Origin: Bacteroides sp.
GTDB taxonomy: Bacteria; Bacteroidota; Bacteroidia; Bacteroidales; Muribaculaceae
Direction: 5' to 3'
Assembly (NCBI GenBank): GCA_014801865.1
Contig: JAAVDH010000009.1
Location: forward strand, 23,243-67,929
DNA length: 44,687 nucleotides
Below, one piece after another: positions 22,919 through 32,200 of this stretch. The notes beneath the pieces were generated by a model. The model did no database searches, was not told the origin of the DNA, and saw nothing but the letters and a program-made list of their open reading frames with translations. The position numbers and the translations under genes were made by a program. Position 1 is the stretch's first letter. Every line of letters starts with the position of its first letter.

Positions 22919-25384
22919 ATGCCCTATAATAAGATGACTCATAATACGTATCCGGTGACGGGGATGTCGTGTGCAGCCTGTGCGGCTCGCGTTGATAAGG
23001 CCCTTAACGCAGTAGAGGGAGTTAAGGAGGCTTCCGTCAATTTTGCTTCTTTACGGGCAAGTGTGTGCTACGACTCCGCCGTATGTTCGGAGGAAGTTCT
23101 GCAACAGGCCGTGAGAGAGGCTGGGTATGACCTTATAATAGATGATAACAGTGACAGCCCGGAGTCAATACAGCAAAAGGCGTATGAGAGATTGAAGAAG
23201 CGGACCATAGCGGCTATCATACTTACCGTGCCTCTGGTAATGATTTCGATGGTGTTCATGCATATACCGTATGCCAATCTCATCATGCTGCTGCTATCCA
23301 CACCGATAGTGTTTCTGCTCGGCAACCAGTTTTTTGCAGGGGCATGGCGACAGTTGCGCCATCGCTCGGCAAATATGGATACGCTTGTAGCTCTGAGCAC
23401 CGGTATCGCCTGGCTGTTCAGTGTATTCAACATGGCCTTTCCGGAGTTCTGGACTTCAAGAGGTATCGAGCCAGATGTCTATTTTGAAGCGTCGTCCACG
23501 ATAATTACCTTTATACTTATCGGAAAGTTGCTTGAAGGACGCGCCAAATCAAAAACAACTTCGGCTATACGCAAACTCATGGGGCTGCAGCCAGCTTCAG
23601 TTACCGTCGTGGACACCGACGGTGCTATGCGCGACATAGCCATCGGTGAAGTTAGGCCCGGCGATGTGCTCAATCTTCGTCCCGGCGAGCGTGTGGCAGT
23701 TGACGGCACCGTAGTGTCAGGACAGACCTACATCGATGAATCCATGCTTACGGGCGAGCCGATACCCGTCGCGAAGGCCACGGGCGACACCGTGTATGCC
23801 GGCACGATTAATCTCAACGGTGCTTTACGTTACAGAGCCCGCGAGGTGGGAGCCGACACATTCCTGTCAAGAATCATACGCATGGTTCAGGATGCGCAGG
23901 GTAGCAAAGCCCCTGTGCAGAAAATGGTAGACCGCATTGCAGCGGTTTTCGTCCCGGTAATAATCTCTATATCCATACTATCCTTCATACTATGGGTGAC
24001 GCTTGACGGCAATGATGGATTTACCCACGGGCTTTTGGCTGCGATCACGGTGCTCATCATCGCATGTCCGTGTGCTCTCGGACTCGCTACACCTACGGCC
24101 ATAATGGTAGGCGTAGGTAAGGGGGCGTCACTCGGTATACTTATCAAAGACGCGGAGTCTATAGAAACTGCTCCAAAGATTAATGCCGTAGTTCTTGATA
24201 AGACCGGCACACTCACCACCGGGCAGCCCGCAGTGGCTCAATTTATCGTCATCACCGAAAAGCCCGGTCTCGAAGATTTATTGACATCCATCGAGCGCCA
24301 TTCAGATCACCCGCTCGCCAAAGCCATCACGGATTTTTTCCCAGAGGCCGAACAATGCGAGATAAAGGAGTTCGATAACATGGCCGGACTTGGTATAAAA
24401 GCCAAATATGAAGGAGTGACATATTATGTAGGAAGCCGTAAGTTGCTAATTCAAAATCATATAGATATATCACCGCTATGTCAGACAAAAGCCGAGACAC
24501 TGTACAATGACGGGGATTCGGTAGTATGGTTTGCCAATGAAGAAGATGTGCTGGCCATCGTAGGCATATCCGATGAGATAAAGCCATCGTCAGCCGAAGC
24601 AGTCAAGATCCTCAGGGAGAAAGGTATAGACGTGTTTATGCTCACGGGCGACAACACGGCCGCAGCAAAGGCAATCGCAGCAAAAGCAGGTATAGAGAAT
24701 GTAAAAGCCGAAGTACTTCCTCACGATAAGACCGAATTCATCACTGGGCTACAGAGGAAAGGCTACCGGGTAGCCATGGTGGGTGACGGCATCAATGACA
24801 GCGCCGCCATGGCTGCCGCAGATATAAGTATCGCTATGGGTACAGGCAGCGATATCGCGATAGATATAGCAAATATGACCATTATATCCGCAGATCTGAT
24901 GAAGATACCTGTGGCGATAGATTTGTCGCGTGCTACAGTGAGGACTATACGACAGAACCTTTTCTGGGCGTTTATATATAATATGATAGGTGTGCCGATT
25001 GCGGCAGGAGTCCTGTACCCGTTTACCGGCTTCCTTCTCAACCCAATGATAGCAGGTGCTGCGATGGCCTTCAGCAGTGTAAGCGTGGTCACCAACAGCC
25101 TGTTGCTCGGACACCGGGTAAAAACAGAATCATATAGTCAACCTAAAGAATCAATTGTCAAACCAACAAATACTTATAACAACATGACACAGATATTTAT
25201 AGTTACAGGCATGGCCTGCTCACACTGTTCATCACGTGTAGACTCGGCACTTCGCGCTCTTGACGGCATAGAGGATGTTAAGATAGATCTCGCCACAGGA
25301 CGTACGGAAGTCACGGGCAACATTGCTCCTGAGACCGTTATCGAGGCCGTGGAGAAAGCCGGCTATCAGTGTAAGCCTGAATAA
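22919..25384 (+). CDS. copA: Copper-translocating P-type ATPase with N- and C-terminal metal-binding domains
   Basis: A P1B-type ATPase of about 821 residues that exports copper(I) from the cytoplasm. Order: HMA domain with GMSCAACAARVD, two helices, further helices, actuator loop with LTGEPIPV, CPC metal site in IIACPCALGLATP, phosphorylation motif DKTGTLTTGQP, ERHSDHPLA, MLTGDN, GDGINDSAAMAAAD and a final helix pair. After a ~20-residue polar linker comes a second HMA domain, VTGMACSHCSSRVDSALRAL. The C-terminal HMA is unusual and starts at an internal ATG (25184), suggesting a fused copper chaperone. The start is uncertain: TTG 22895, ATG 22919 and ATG 22934 are in frame. It is convergent with the CDF transporter, 15 bases away. 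Confidence 0.93.
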   Translation: MPYNKMTHNTYPVTGMSCAACAARVDKALNAVEGVKEASVNFASLRASVCYDSAVCSEEVLQQAVREAGYDLIIDDNSDSPESIQQKAYERLKKRTIAAIILTVPLVMISMVFMHIPYANLIMLLLSTPIVFLLGNQFFAGAWRQLRHRSANMDTLVALSTGIAWLFSVFNMAFPEFWTSRGIEPDVYFEASSTIITFILIGKLLEGRAKSKTTSAIRKLMGLQPASVTVVDTDGAMRDIAIGEVRPGDVLNLRPGERVAVDGTVVSGQTYIDESMLTGEPIPVAKATGDTVYAGTINLNGALRYRAREVGADTFLSRIIRMVQDAQGSKAPVQKMVDRIAAVFVPVIISISILSFILWVTLDGNDGFTHGLLAAITVLIIACPCALGLATPTAIMVGVGKGASLGILIKDAESIETAPKINAVVLDKTGTLTTGQPAVAQFIVITEKPGLEDLLTSIERHSDHPLAKAITDFFPEAEQCEIKEFDNMAGLGIKAKYEGVTYYVGSRKLLIQNHIDISPLCQTKAETLYNDGDSVVWFANEEDVLAIVGISDEIKPSSAEAVKILREKGIDVFMLTGDNTAAAKAIAAKAGIENVKAEVLPHDKTEFITGLQRKGYRVAMVGDGINDSAAMAAADISIAMGTGSDIAIDIANMTIISADLMKIPVAIDLSRATVRTIRQNLFWAFIYNMIGVPIAAGVLYPFTGFLLNPMIAGAAMAFSSVSVVTNSLLLGHRVKTESYSQPKESIVKPTNTYNNMTQIFIVTGMACSHCSSRVDSALRALDGIEDVKIDLATGRTEVTGNIAPETVIEAVEKAGYQCKPE

Positions 25385-25399
25385 ACCCAAGCAGCCTTA

Positions 25400-26308
25400 C
25401 TATTCGGGACGGTGAGGAAGAGGCTCCATGTGGATGTTTACTATGGCGTTGCCGTCGTATCGACGTTTGATAGCATTCTCAGCCTCAGTTGCTTTCGCAT
25501 GGGCTTCCTCAAGCCTCATATTGCCATCCATCTTGGCATGGAGGTCGACAGCTACGGCGTTGCCTACGCGCCGTGTGCGCAGATTGTGAACCTGCTCAAT
25601 ACCGTGAACCCCGAGAACTAATTTCAATATCTCGGCCTGCTCATCCTCGGGAAGAGCACTTTCGAGCAATTCGTTTACGGAGGGGCGCATGATGTCTATG
25701 CCGCTCTTGATGATGAAAATACTTACAACCATTGCCGCCAGCGGGTCAAGTATTCTCCACTGTGTGCCCAGAAACATGGCGCCCGACACACCTATGAGAG
25801 TGCCTATGGAGGAGATTGCGTCGCTTCTGTGGTGCCAGGCATTGGCAATGACCGCGGAGGACTGCAGGGCGCGTCCGCGTATGATAGTGTAGCGGTAAAG
25901 CCACTCCTTCGACACAATAGATATGACAGCTATTATCAGCGCCAGCATCGTAGGCTGGGGCAATACCTTGCCTTGAAGACTGTCAATCGTCTTCAGCACC
26001 CCATCGGCAAGCAATCCTATACCGGCAAGCGCGAGCAGGCATCCGATAATCATGGAGGCAAAGGTCTCATACTTTCCATGACCGTATTCATGGCTCCTGT
26101 CGCGAGGCTTACCCGCTATCTTTACGAATATCAGAACTATGACATCCGACACGAAATCTGACAGAGAGTGTACGGCGTCAGCTGTCATGGCCGAGCTACG
26201 CCCCACGACACCGGCCACAAACTTGAGCACAATGAGTACCGCATTGACTACCGTACCAATCAATGTCACTTTATATATCCCCTTTTCGCGCTCAGAAGTA
26301 AGATTCAT
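25400..26308 (-). CDS. Cation diffusion facilitator (CDF) family transporter
   Basis: A 302-residue divalent metal exporter with six predicted membrane helices. Family features include the metal-binding helix residues in SAMTADAVHSLSDFVSDVI (HxxxD type), GHGKYETFASMIIG and the second site NAWHHRSDAISSIGTLIG. A cytoplasmic C-terminal ferredoxin-like domain follows (VHGIEQVHNLRTRRVGNAVA, ending VNIHMEPLPH). The metal is probably zinc, iron or manganese and cannot be fixed here; the D/H sites favour zinc or iron. The gene is convergent with copA. A TAAATTTG -7 box lies on the minus strand at 26386-26393. Confidence 0.92.
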   Translation of the reverse strand: MNLTSEREKGIYKVTLIGTVVNAVLIVLKFVAGVVGRSSAMTADAVHSLSDFVSDVIVLIFVKIAGKPRDRSHEYGHGKYETFASMIIGCLLALAGIGLLADGVLKTIDSLQGKVLPQPTMLALIIAVISIVSKEWLYRYTIIRGRALQSSAVIANAWHHRSDAISSIGTLIGVSGAMFLGTQWRILDPLAAMVVSIFIIKSGIDIMRPSVNELLESALPEDEQAEILKLVLGVHGIEQVHNLRTRRVGNAVAVDLHAKMDGNMRLEEAHAKATEAENAIKRRYDGNAIVNIHMEPLPHRPE

Positions 26309-26344
26309 GATGAGATGAATTAAGTAAGTGCTGATAATTACGAG

Positions 26345-26376
26345 AGAGTTCGGAAATTTTCAAACAGTTTCTAAAA
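26345..26376. repeat. Short dispersed repeats upstream of the CDF gene
   Basis: AGAGTTCGGAAATTTT (26345-26360) recurs exactly at 26510-26525, 165 bases away. It is followed by CAAACAGTTTCTAAAA, a variant of the AAACAGTTTCTTAG family. They lie in the 5' leader or promoter region of the CDF gene. Confidence 0.55.
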
Positions 26377-26385
26377 CGTGCTCTG

Positions 26386-26393
26386 CAAATTTA
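26386..26393 (-). promoter_or_regulatory. Probable -7 box of the CDF transporter gene
   Basis: The minus-strand sequence TAAATTTG fits TAnnTTTG, about 78 bases before the ATG. A CAAA (TTTG on the minus strand) at 26409-26412 is only 15 bases away, short of the usual spacing. Confidence 0.4.
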
Positions 26394-26412
26394 CGCAGTT
26401 TTACGCTACAAA

Positions 26413-26443
26413 AACCGCTCTGACTGCAAGAATCAGAGCGGTT
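26413..26443. terminator. Terminator hairpin between trxA and the CDF gene
   Basis: AACCGCTCTGA (26413-26423) and TCAGAGCGGTT (26433-26443) pair perfectly over 11 bp with a 9-base loop; A residues precede it and TATTTTA follows. On the minus strand it would end the trxA transcript, and it is followed there by the T-rich complement of AAAA. Confidence 0.75.
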
Positions 26444-26468
26444 TATTTTACATAATTAAATGCTCACA

Positions 26469-26565
26469 TTAGAGAATGTTTGAATTTTAACCAAATTAAT
26501 TCTTACTATAGAGTTCGGAAATTTTTGCTTTCATCACAAAGCATTTAAATCCAAACACTCTCTTA
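26469..26565. repeat. Inverted repeat of the AGAGTGTTTG family after trxA
   Basis: Arms 26469-26487 and 26547-26565 are reverse complements at 16 of 19 positions around a 59-base interior that contains the second AGAGTTCGGAAATTTT copy (26510-26525). Related sequences occur at 38157-38189, 44530-44543 and 27081-27105. It ends five bases before the trxA stop codon. Confidence 0.55.
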
Positions 26566-26569
26566 GATG

Positions 26570-26887
26570 TTATACCTCATCTTTCTTGGTGATCATGTGC
26601 TCGGCAAGCTTGGCCTCAAGCATATCTGCCTGATGTACACCATATCCGCGCCATACGGGCTCACCCCCCTTGAAGATAATCAGGGTAGGTACGGACTGAA
26701 TACGATACAATTCGGCCAACTGAGGATTGGCGTCCACGTCTATCTTAATGATATTTACGTTATCTCCCATACGACCTTTAACCTGTTCGAGTATGGGGGC
26801 CTGCATCTTACAAGGGCCACACCAAGTAGCAAAGAAATCAACCAAGGTAGGTTTTTCTTCCTTAATAATATCTTTAAAGTCTGCCAT
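26570..26887 (-). CDS. trxA: Thioredoxin
   Basis: A 105-residue cytoplasmic thioredoxin. The active site WCGPCK lies in LVDFFATWCGPCKMQAPIL, with the conserved aspartate environment before it, and the cis-proline region is VPTLIIFKGG. There is no signal peptide, so it acts in the cytoplasm, reducing protein disulfides such as ribonucleotide reductase and peroxiredoxins. The C-terminus (MLEAKLAEHMITKKDEV) is normal. It appears monocistronic and is flanked on both sides by short intergenic repeats. Confidence 0.95.
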   Translation of the reverse strand: MADFKDIIKEEKPTLVDFFATWCGPCKMQAPILEQVKGRMGDNVNIIKIDVDANPQLAELYRIQSVPTLIIFKGGEPVWRGYGVHQADMLEAKLAEHMITKKDEV

Positions 26888-27080
26888 AGTAATTAAGTTA
26901 TTTTAAGATTCTTAAATTAGTTCTCATTTTTATATCACTATAACACGGCGCTTCGGCGGTTGGTTGTGAATGACGGCAGATTTATCACTTTTTAAGAGAG
27001 AGCATGAGGGTAAGAGTGTGAGGAGATCGTTATCGCTTTACGGTGTCATAATTAATTTCCATCATTGTCCACGAGTGCAT

Positions 27081-27105
27081 ATAAGAGTATGTTTACTTTT
27101 AAACC
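27081..27105 (+). repeat. Dispersed repeat fragment upstream of the U32 gene
   Basis: This AT-rich stretch (AAGAGTATGTTT, then TTTTAAACCAAATT) resembles 26471-26495 (AGAGAATGTTTG, then TTTTAACCAAATT) on the other side of trxA. The rest of the 297-base gap 26888-27184 contains a GC-rich patch near 26946-26961 (CGGCGCTTCGGCGG) and a TAATTTTG -7 candidate at 27155-27162. Confidence 0.4.
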
Positions 27106-27184
27106 AAATTCTATACCCGCGGTCTTCGGCGGGGGATGTATGAAATCTTTTAATTAATTTTGTATCCTCTACAATTGTCAGCCT

Positions 27185-29059
27185 ATGTCTACTCATACAT
27201 CGCATCATACTCTCCGACAAATAGAACTACTCGCTCCGGCAAAAAACGCTGAAATAGCTTTTGAGGCCATTCGACACGGGGCCGACGCTGTATACATGGG
27301 TGCATCAAGTCATGGAGCGCGCTCTGCTGCGGCAAATTCACTGACAGAGATGGCGTCGGTGGTTGAGTATGCCCATAAGTATAATGTCAGGGTGTATGCC
27401 ACGGTCAATACACTTATATATGATAATGAGTTAAGGGCTGTTGAGAAGCTGGTCAATGAATTGTATCGTATAGGTGTAGATGCACTCATAGTGCAGGATA
27501 TGGCCATGCTACGCCTGAATATTCCCCCGATAGCGCTTCATGCAAGCACACAGTGTGATACGCGCACCGTAGACAAGGCCCGCTTTCTTGCATCTGTGGG
27601 GTTCAGCCAGATAGTGCTGCCCCGCGAGATGAATCTCGAAGAAATAAGGGCTGTGCATGAGGCGATACCAGCCACTCCCCTCGAAGCCTTCGTGCACGGA
27701 GCGTTGTGCGTGAGTTACAGCGGTGACTGTCAAGCGAGTTACGTAATCAACGGACGAAGCGCCAACCGCGGAGAGTGTGCCCAGATATGCCGTCTTCCGT
27801 TTGATTTGGTCGACGGCAATGGAAATACACTCGTGAGTCGCAAACATCTGCTTTCGCTCCGCGACCTAAACCGCAGCGAATCACTGGAGGCCATGATAGA
27901 GGCAGGAGTCAGCTCATTTAAGATAGAGGGGCGACTGAAAGACGTGGCTTATGTAAAGAATACCGTGGCGGCATATCGCCGTCTTCTTGATGAAATAATA
28001 GCCCGGCATAGCGACATACTTGCCCGCGCATCATACGGAGAGTCAACCCTCACATTCACTCCCGACCTTGACAAGAGCTTTAACCGCGGATATACCGACT
28101 ATTTCACCACCGGGAGTAATCTCGGCTCGATAGATACGCCGAAGTGGCAGGGACAGAGAGTAGGCACGGTGAAACGCACAGAGGGTACGCGTGTGGAGGT
28201 TAGACTTGACACGCAGCTCAATAACGGCGACGGACTTACGTATATGGATAGTGACGGTGAATTCCATGGATTCAGAGTGAACCGCGCTGAAGGTAACCGC
28301 GTGACTCTGCTTAAGAAAGAGGCACGCCTGCGTCCCGGCACCACTCTATACCGCAATAATGACAAACGATGGGAGGACAGTATGGCGGGCGTCACTGCCC
28401 GACGCGATATGGCTATAGAAATAGTACTGCGCCCCGTAGGAGAGCGGGATATAGCCCTTGACATATCGGACAGCCACGGACATAAGGCTACGGTAATGGC
28501 ATGCAACGTCGTATCAGGGGAGGCACGTGTGCCTCAGGAAGAAGCCCGCAGACGGACGTTAGAAAAGACTGGCGGAACAGGATTTGTCGTGGAGCGGATT
28601 GAGGATCGGCTTGGTGACAGATTCGTGGCCATGTCAGTAATAGCAGAGTTGCGCAGAAACGCCATAGAGGCACTTGAGCGTGACATACGTATTACCTACC
28701 GCTACGACTATCGCCGCGGTGAAGACATGAGCATACCTTACCCCTCATCACAGCCCCTGACCTACCACGACAATGTGGCTAACCATCTTGCACAGTCATT
28801 TTATGAGCAACATGGCGCCGAGGTAGGAGAACGTGCGCTGGAAGCATCGCCAATGTCAGCCTCCCGGACCGGGAAAGAATCGGTGGCAAGAAGAGTAATG
28901 ACCTCGCGATACTGTATACGCCGCCAGCTAAACCGATGTCTCAAGACTCCGGCAGGAAGAGAATGGAGGGGACCGCTATACCTCGTTGGCAACGGATGCC
29001 GTTACGGCCTTGAATTTGACTGTAGTAACTGTCGGATGCACCTGATGCATGCGGAATAA
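27185..29059 (+). CDS. Peptidase U32-family protein, RlhA-like
   Basis: A 624-residue protein with the U32 domain at about residues 12-290 followed by a DUF3656-like region. Motifs include ELLAPAKNAEIAFEAIRHGA, ADAVYMGASSHGARSAA and PLEAFVHGALCVSYSGDCQA with ANRGECAQICRLPFDLVDG, whose four cysteines are the family signature of an iron-sulfur-type site. SFKIEGRLKDVAYVKNTVAAYR follows. Despite the name, studied members are RNA hydroxylation enzymes: RlhA acts on 23S rRNA C2501 and TrhP on tRNA U34. The length and extra domain favour RlhA. The C-terminus ends FDCSNCRMHLMH, a further cysteine pair common in Bacteroidetes members. The function here is by family only. Confidence 0.85.
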   Translation: MSTHTSHHTLRQIELLAPAKNAEIAFEAIRHGADAVYMGASSHGARSAAANSLTEMASVVEYAHKYNVRVYATVNTLIYDNELRAVEKLVNELYRIGVDALIVQDMAMLRLNIPPIALHASTQCDTRTVDKARFLASVGFSQIVLPREMNLEEIRAVHEAIPATPLEAFVHGALCVSYSGDCQASYVINGRSANRGECAQICRLPFDLVDGNGNTLVSRKHLLSLRDLNRSESLEAMIEAGVSSFKIEGRLKDVAYVKNTVAAYRRLLDEIIARHSDILARASYGESTLTFTPDLDKSFNRGYTDYFTTGSNLGSIDTPKWQGQRVGTVKRTEGTRVEVRLDTQLNNGDGLTYMDSDGEFHGFRVNRAEGNRVTLLKKEARLRPGTTLYRNNDKRWEDSMAGVTARRDMAIEIVLRPVGERDIALDISDSHGHKATVMACNVVSGEARVPQEEARRRTLEKTGGTGFVVERIEDRLGDRFVAMSVIAELRRNAIEALERDIRITYRYDYRRGEDMSIPYPSSQPLTYHDNVANHLAQSFYEQHGAEVGERALEASPMSASRTGKESVARRVMTSRYCIRRQLNRCLKTPAGREWRGPLYLVGNGCRYGLEFDCSNCRMHLMHAE

Positions 29060-29149
29060 CGGCAGTGGCCATACTTTATCTAATACATTACATATCAGGA
29101 ATATACGTATCAGTACAGCTAATACTTACTTTCTTTAATAGGATTTAAG

Positions 29150-29181
29150 TTTGCTCATTTCAATTATTTAGCCTAATTTTA
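29150..29181 (+). promoter_or_regulatory. Candidate promoter of the sialidase gene
   Basis: TTTG (29150-29153), 20 bases, then TAATTTTA (29174-29181), which differs from TAnnTTTG only in the last base. A transcript would begin about 80 bases before the ATG at 29270. The gap is otherwise AT-rich and featureless. Confidence 0.45.
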
Positions 29182-29269
29182 CGCCTATTAAATCTTATAC
29201 TATTCTAATTTTATTGAAATAGCGTCAGATTTGCCTATCATATTTTTTCTAATTTAATAATACCAATCA

Positions 29270-32200
29270 ATGCGTTTAAATCTTAAATCGGTTATCTCCG
29301 TTATCGTTGCGGTGATGCCCTTTACTGCGACTTACGCGCAGCAGGACACACGCACACCGGTGACAATAACGGTAGATAAGAGTCATGGCGAGCTTACACG
29401 CGATGGCGCGACATCAACCTGGTGTAACAAATGGGAAAGTACGGCTACCAATCCCGGAGCCACCTTCACATCCACTAAGAACGACATGCAGTGGTCGGGC
29501 AACAATATCGATGCCCGCTCCGGTCAGGCTAAACTCGAGACATTCACAGTAGCATCTACATCGAAGGGCTACTATGTATCATCGTACAGCTTTAACTACA
29601 AGCTGGTGTCAAGCAGCGGTAGCGAAACTATCACAGCCGGCTCAAAGACTTCAACTGTAACCACCACAAATCAGCTTTGGGAAGTGACCAACACCGATAC
29701 ATCGGTATCACCTTCATTTGACATCGAGGGTACCAACAGCGGTGTGCTTCTGACAGACTTTACCATTACCCTTTCACCCATCCCCGGATATGAGGAAGTA
29801 GAGGAAGAGCCTATGGTAATCACCACCACTATCACCGACGGTGAGTTTGACCCTCAGACTAACTGGTATACCATCCAGATAGCCGGTTCAGGTCTGTATC
29901 TCACCTACTCACAGGGTGCTACCTATATGGCACTGACTAACACCACTACAGAGTTTAAGGACGCTGACCTGTGGTGTTTCACCGGTAACGATACCGACGG
30001 TTATCAGATATATAACAAGGCCGCAGGCGCTTCGATGAAGTTTGGTGCTCCCACCACAATGATGGGTACAACCGGCGGTTCTTCATATCCTATCGTGACC
30101 ACTCCCGGACGTTCAGGCTACTGCTATGACTGGATGTTCCGCGAGACAGACGTGCTCGGCGATGACACCAAGGCCTACTATGTGAACGAAAAGGGATATA
30201 AATCCAATATTCTCAACAACCGCGAAGGCAAACTCGCCTTCTGGACCGGCGGAACCGATGCAGGCTCAGCCATACAGGTAATATGGGCTCAGCAGACAAT
30301 CGACGTTACTCCCTCTAAGGGTGACTTCTATCGCTTTGGCGAGGTGACCGCGCAGCCCGCTTGGAGCTCAATGTGGGTAAGCCATGACAACGAAGACTTC
30401 TCATTCAAGACCGAGAAGAACAACATGTCATGGAGCAACGAGGTAATACAGCTTGCTTCAGGTATGGAATATGGTGCGTGGACCTTCACAGCCGGCAAGG
30501 ATCGTTTCGTTACAGGTTACGAATTTGACTTCGTACGTAGCGGCTCATGGGGTACCGCCAGCATGACTATCGACCTTCCCAATGAGGAATCTGTAGAGAT
30601 CACCACTGCTCCCGGTCATGTATCTGTAGAGGGTCTCAAGGAGTCAGATCCCGCAGATTTCTATCTCACCGCCACTCCCGCCAACGCCAACAAGCTTATT
30701 GACGTAACCAATTTCCGCGTTACCATACGCCGTACGCAGCAGGTACTGGAGTCTAAAATTGTGTTCCGCTACGACGGTACCACAGGCTATACAGTATGCT
30801 ATCGTATCCCTGCTATCACCACTATCGAAAATGGCCCCAATAAGGGTCGTCTGCTTGCAATCAGCGACTACCGTTACAGCGGTGCAGATATAGGCAATGG
30901 CCGTATCGACCTCTACATGTCATATTCAGATGACAATGGTGAAACATGGTCAACTCCTGACCACATGCGTAATGCCAGCGGTTCACCCGTAGCACAGGGT
31001 ACAGGTCTCGGCACCGTATCAACTTCACTTCAGCACCCCGACTGCGGATTCGGTGACGCCGCTATCGTAAGTGACCGCGAAACCGGTCGCGTGATGGTAA
31101 TCAGTGTATGCGGTCGCACACCCTTCTTCAGCGGCCGACGCAGCAACCCCAACCAGTCTGCTCAGTGGTATAGCGAAGACGGTGGCGAAACTTGGACCAA
31201 CTACCGCACCATTACTGAAAAGATCTACTCACTCTTTGACGGTACCGTGCCCAACGGATACATCGACAGTGAATTTATCGGCTCAGGCCGTATGGTACAG
31301 AGTAAGTATATAAAGGTAGGTGATTACTATCGTGTATATGCAGTACTCTCAGGCTACAACTACGCTAAGGGCAACACCTCTAACTGGGTGCTCTATACCG
31401 ACGACTTCGGCGAAACCTGGAACATCCTCGGCGATCCTATGACTCCCCCCGTGGCAGTAAACGGCGACGAGCCCAAGGCTGAAGAACTTCCCGACGGCTC
31501 AGTGCTGCTTGCAGGTCGCTGTCAGGCCGGTAACCGTAACTTCAACATCTTCCGCTACACCGACATAGCCAAGGCTGAAGGTAACTGGGCTACCAACGTG
31601 GTCACCAACATGGGTATGGGTTCTATCAATGCCTGCAACGGTGAGATCATGATTGTGCCCGTAAGAAACATCGAGTCAGGCGCTAAGAGCTATATGGCCC
31701 TGCAGTCATTCCCCTATGGTGGCACACGCCGCAACGTGAGCATCGCATGGAAGACTCTCTCCACCCCTGAAGACATCAATACTCCCGACGCTTTCAAGAC
31801 CTGGAACGGACGCTTCCGCGTATCTAAGATGGGTTCAGCTTACTCAACAATGTGCTGGCAGCATGACAATACCCTCGGATTCTTCTACGAGGAAGCTACA
31901 CTGGGTAAGGACTACTGCTGCGTATACCGCAACCTTTCTATCGAGGAAATCACCGAAGGTCAGTATGAATACTGCGAAGATGCTGATTTCGCTATCCGTA
32001 AGAAACTCACCGGCGACCTCGTGGACTTCCGTCTCGAGAACGAAGTAGAGAACACCGAACCCGGTAAGTATGTAGGTCAGACCGACGGTCGCGGTAATCC
32101 TCAGGCCGAGGCAGCCGCTGCTGATTTCAAGGCTAATCCTTCGGCTGACAACTACATCGCTTTCAACAACGCTATGGTAAGTGAGCCCGTGCTCAACTAC

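Noticed and set aside
26413-26565. Possible CRISPR or tandem array from several short repeats
   Set aside because: The repeats are few, irregularly spaced and inverted as well as direct; there are no uniform spacers or cas genes.
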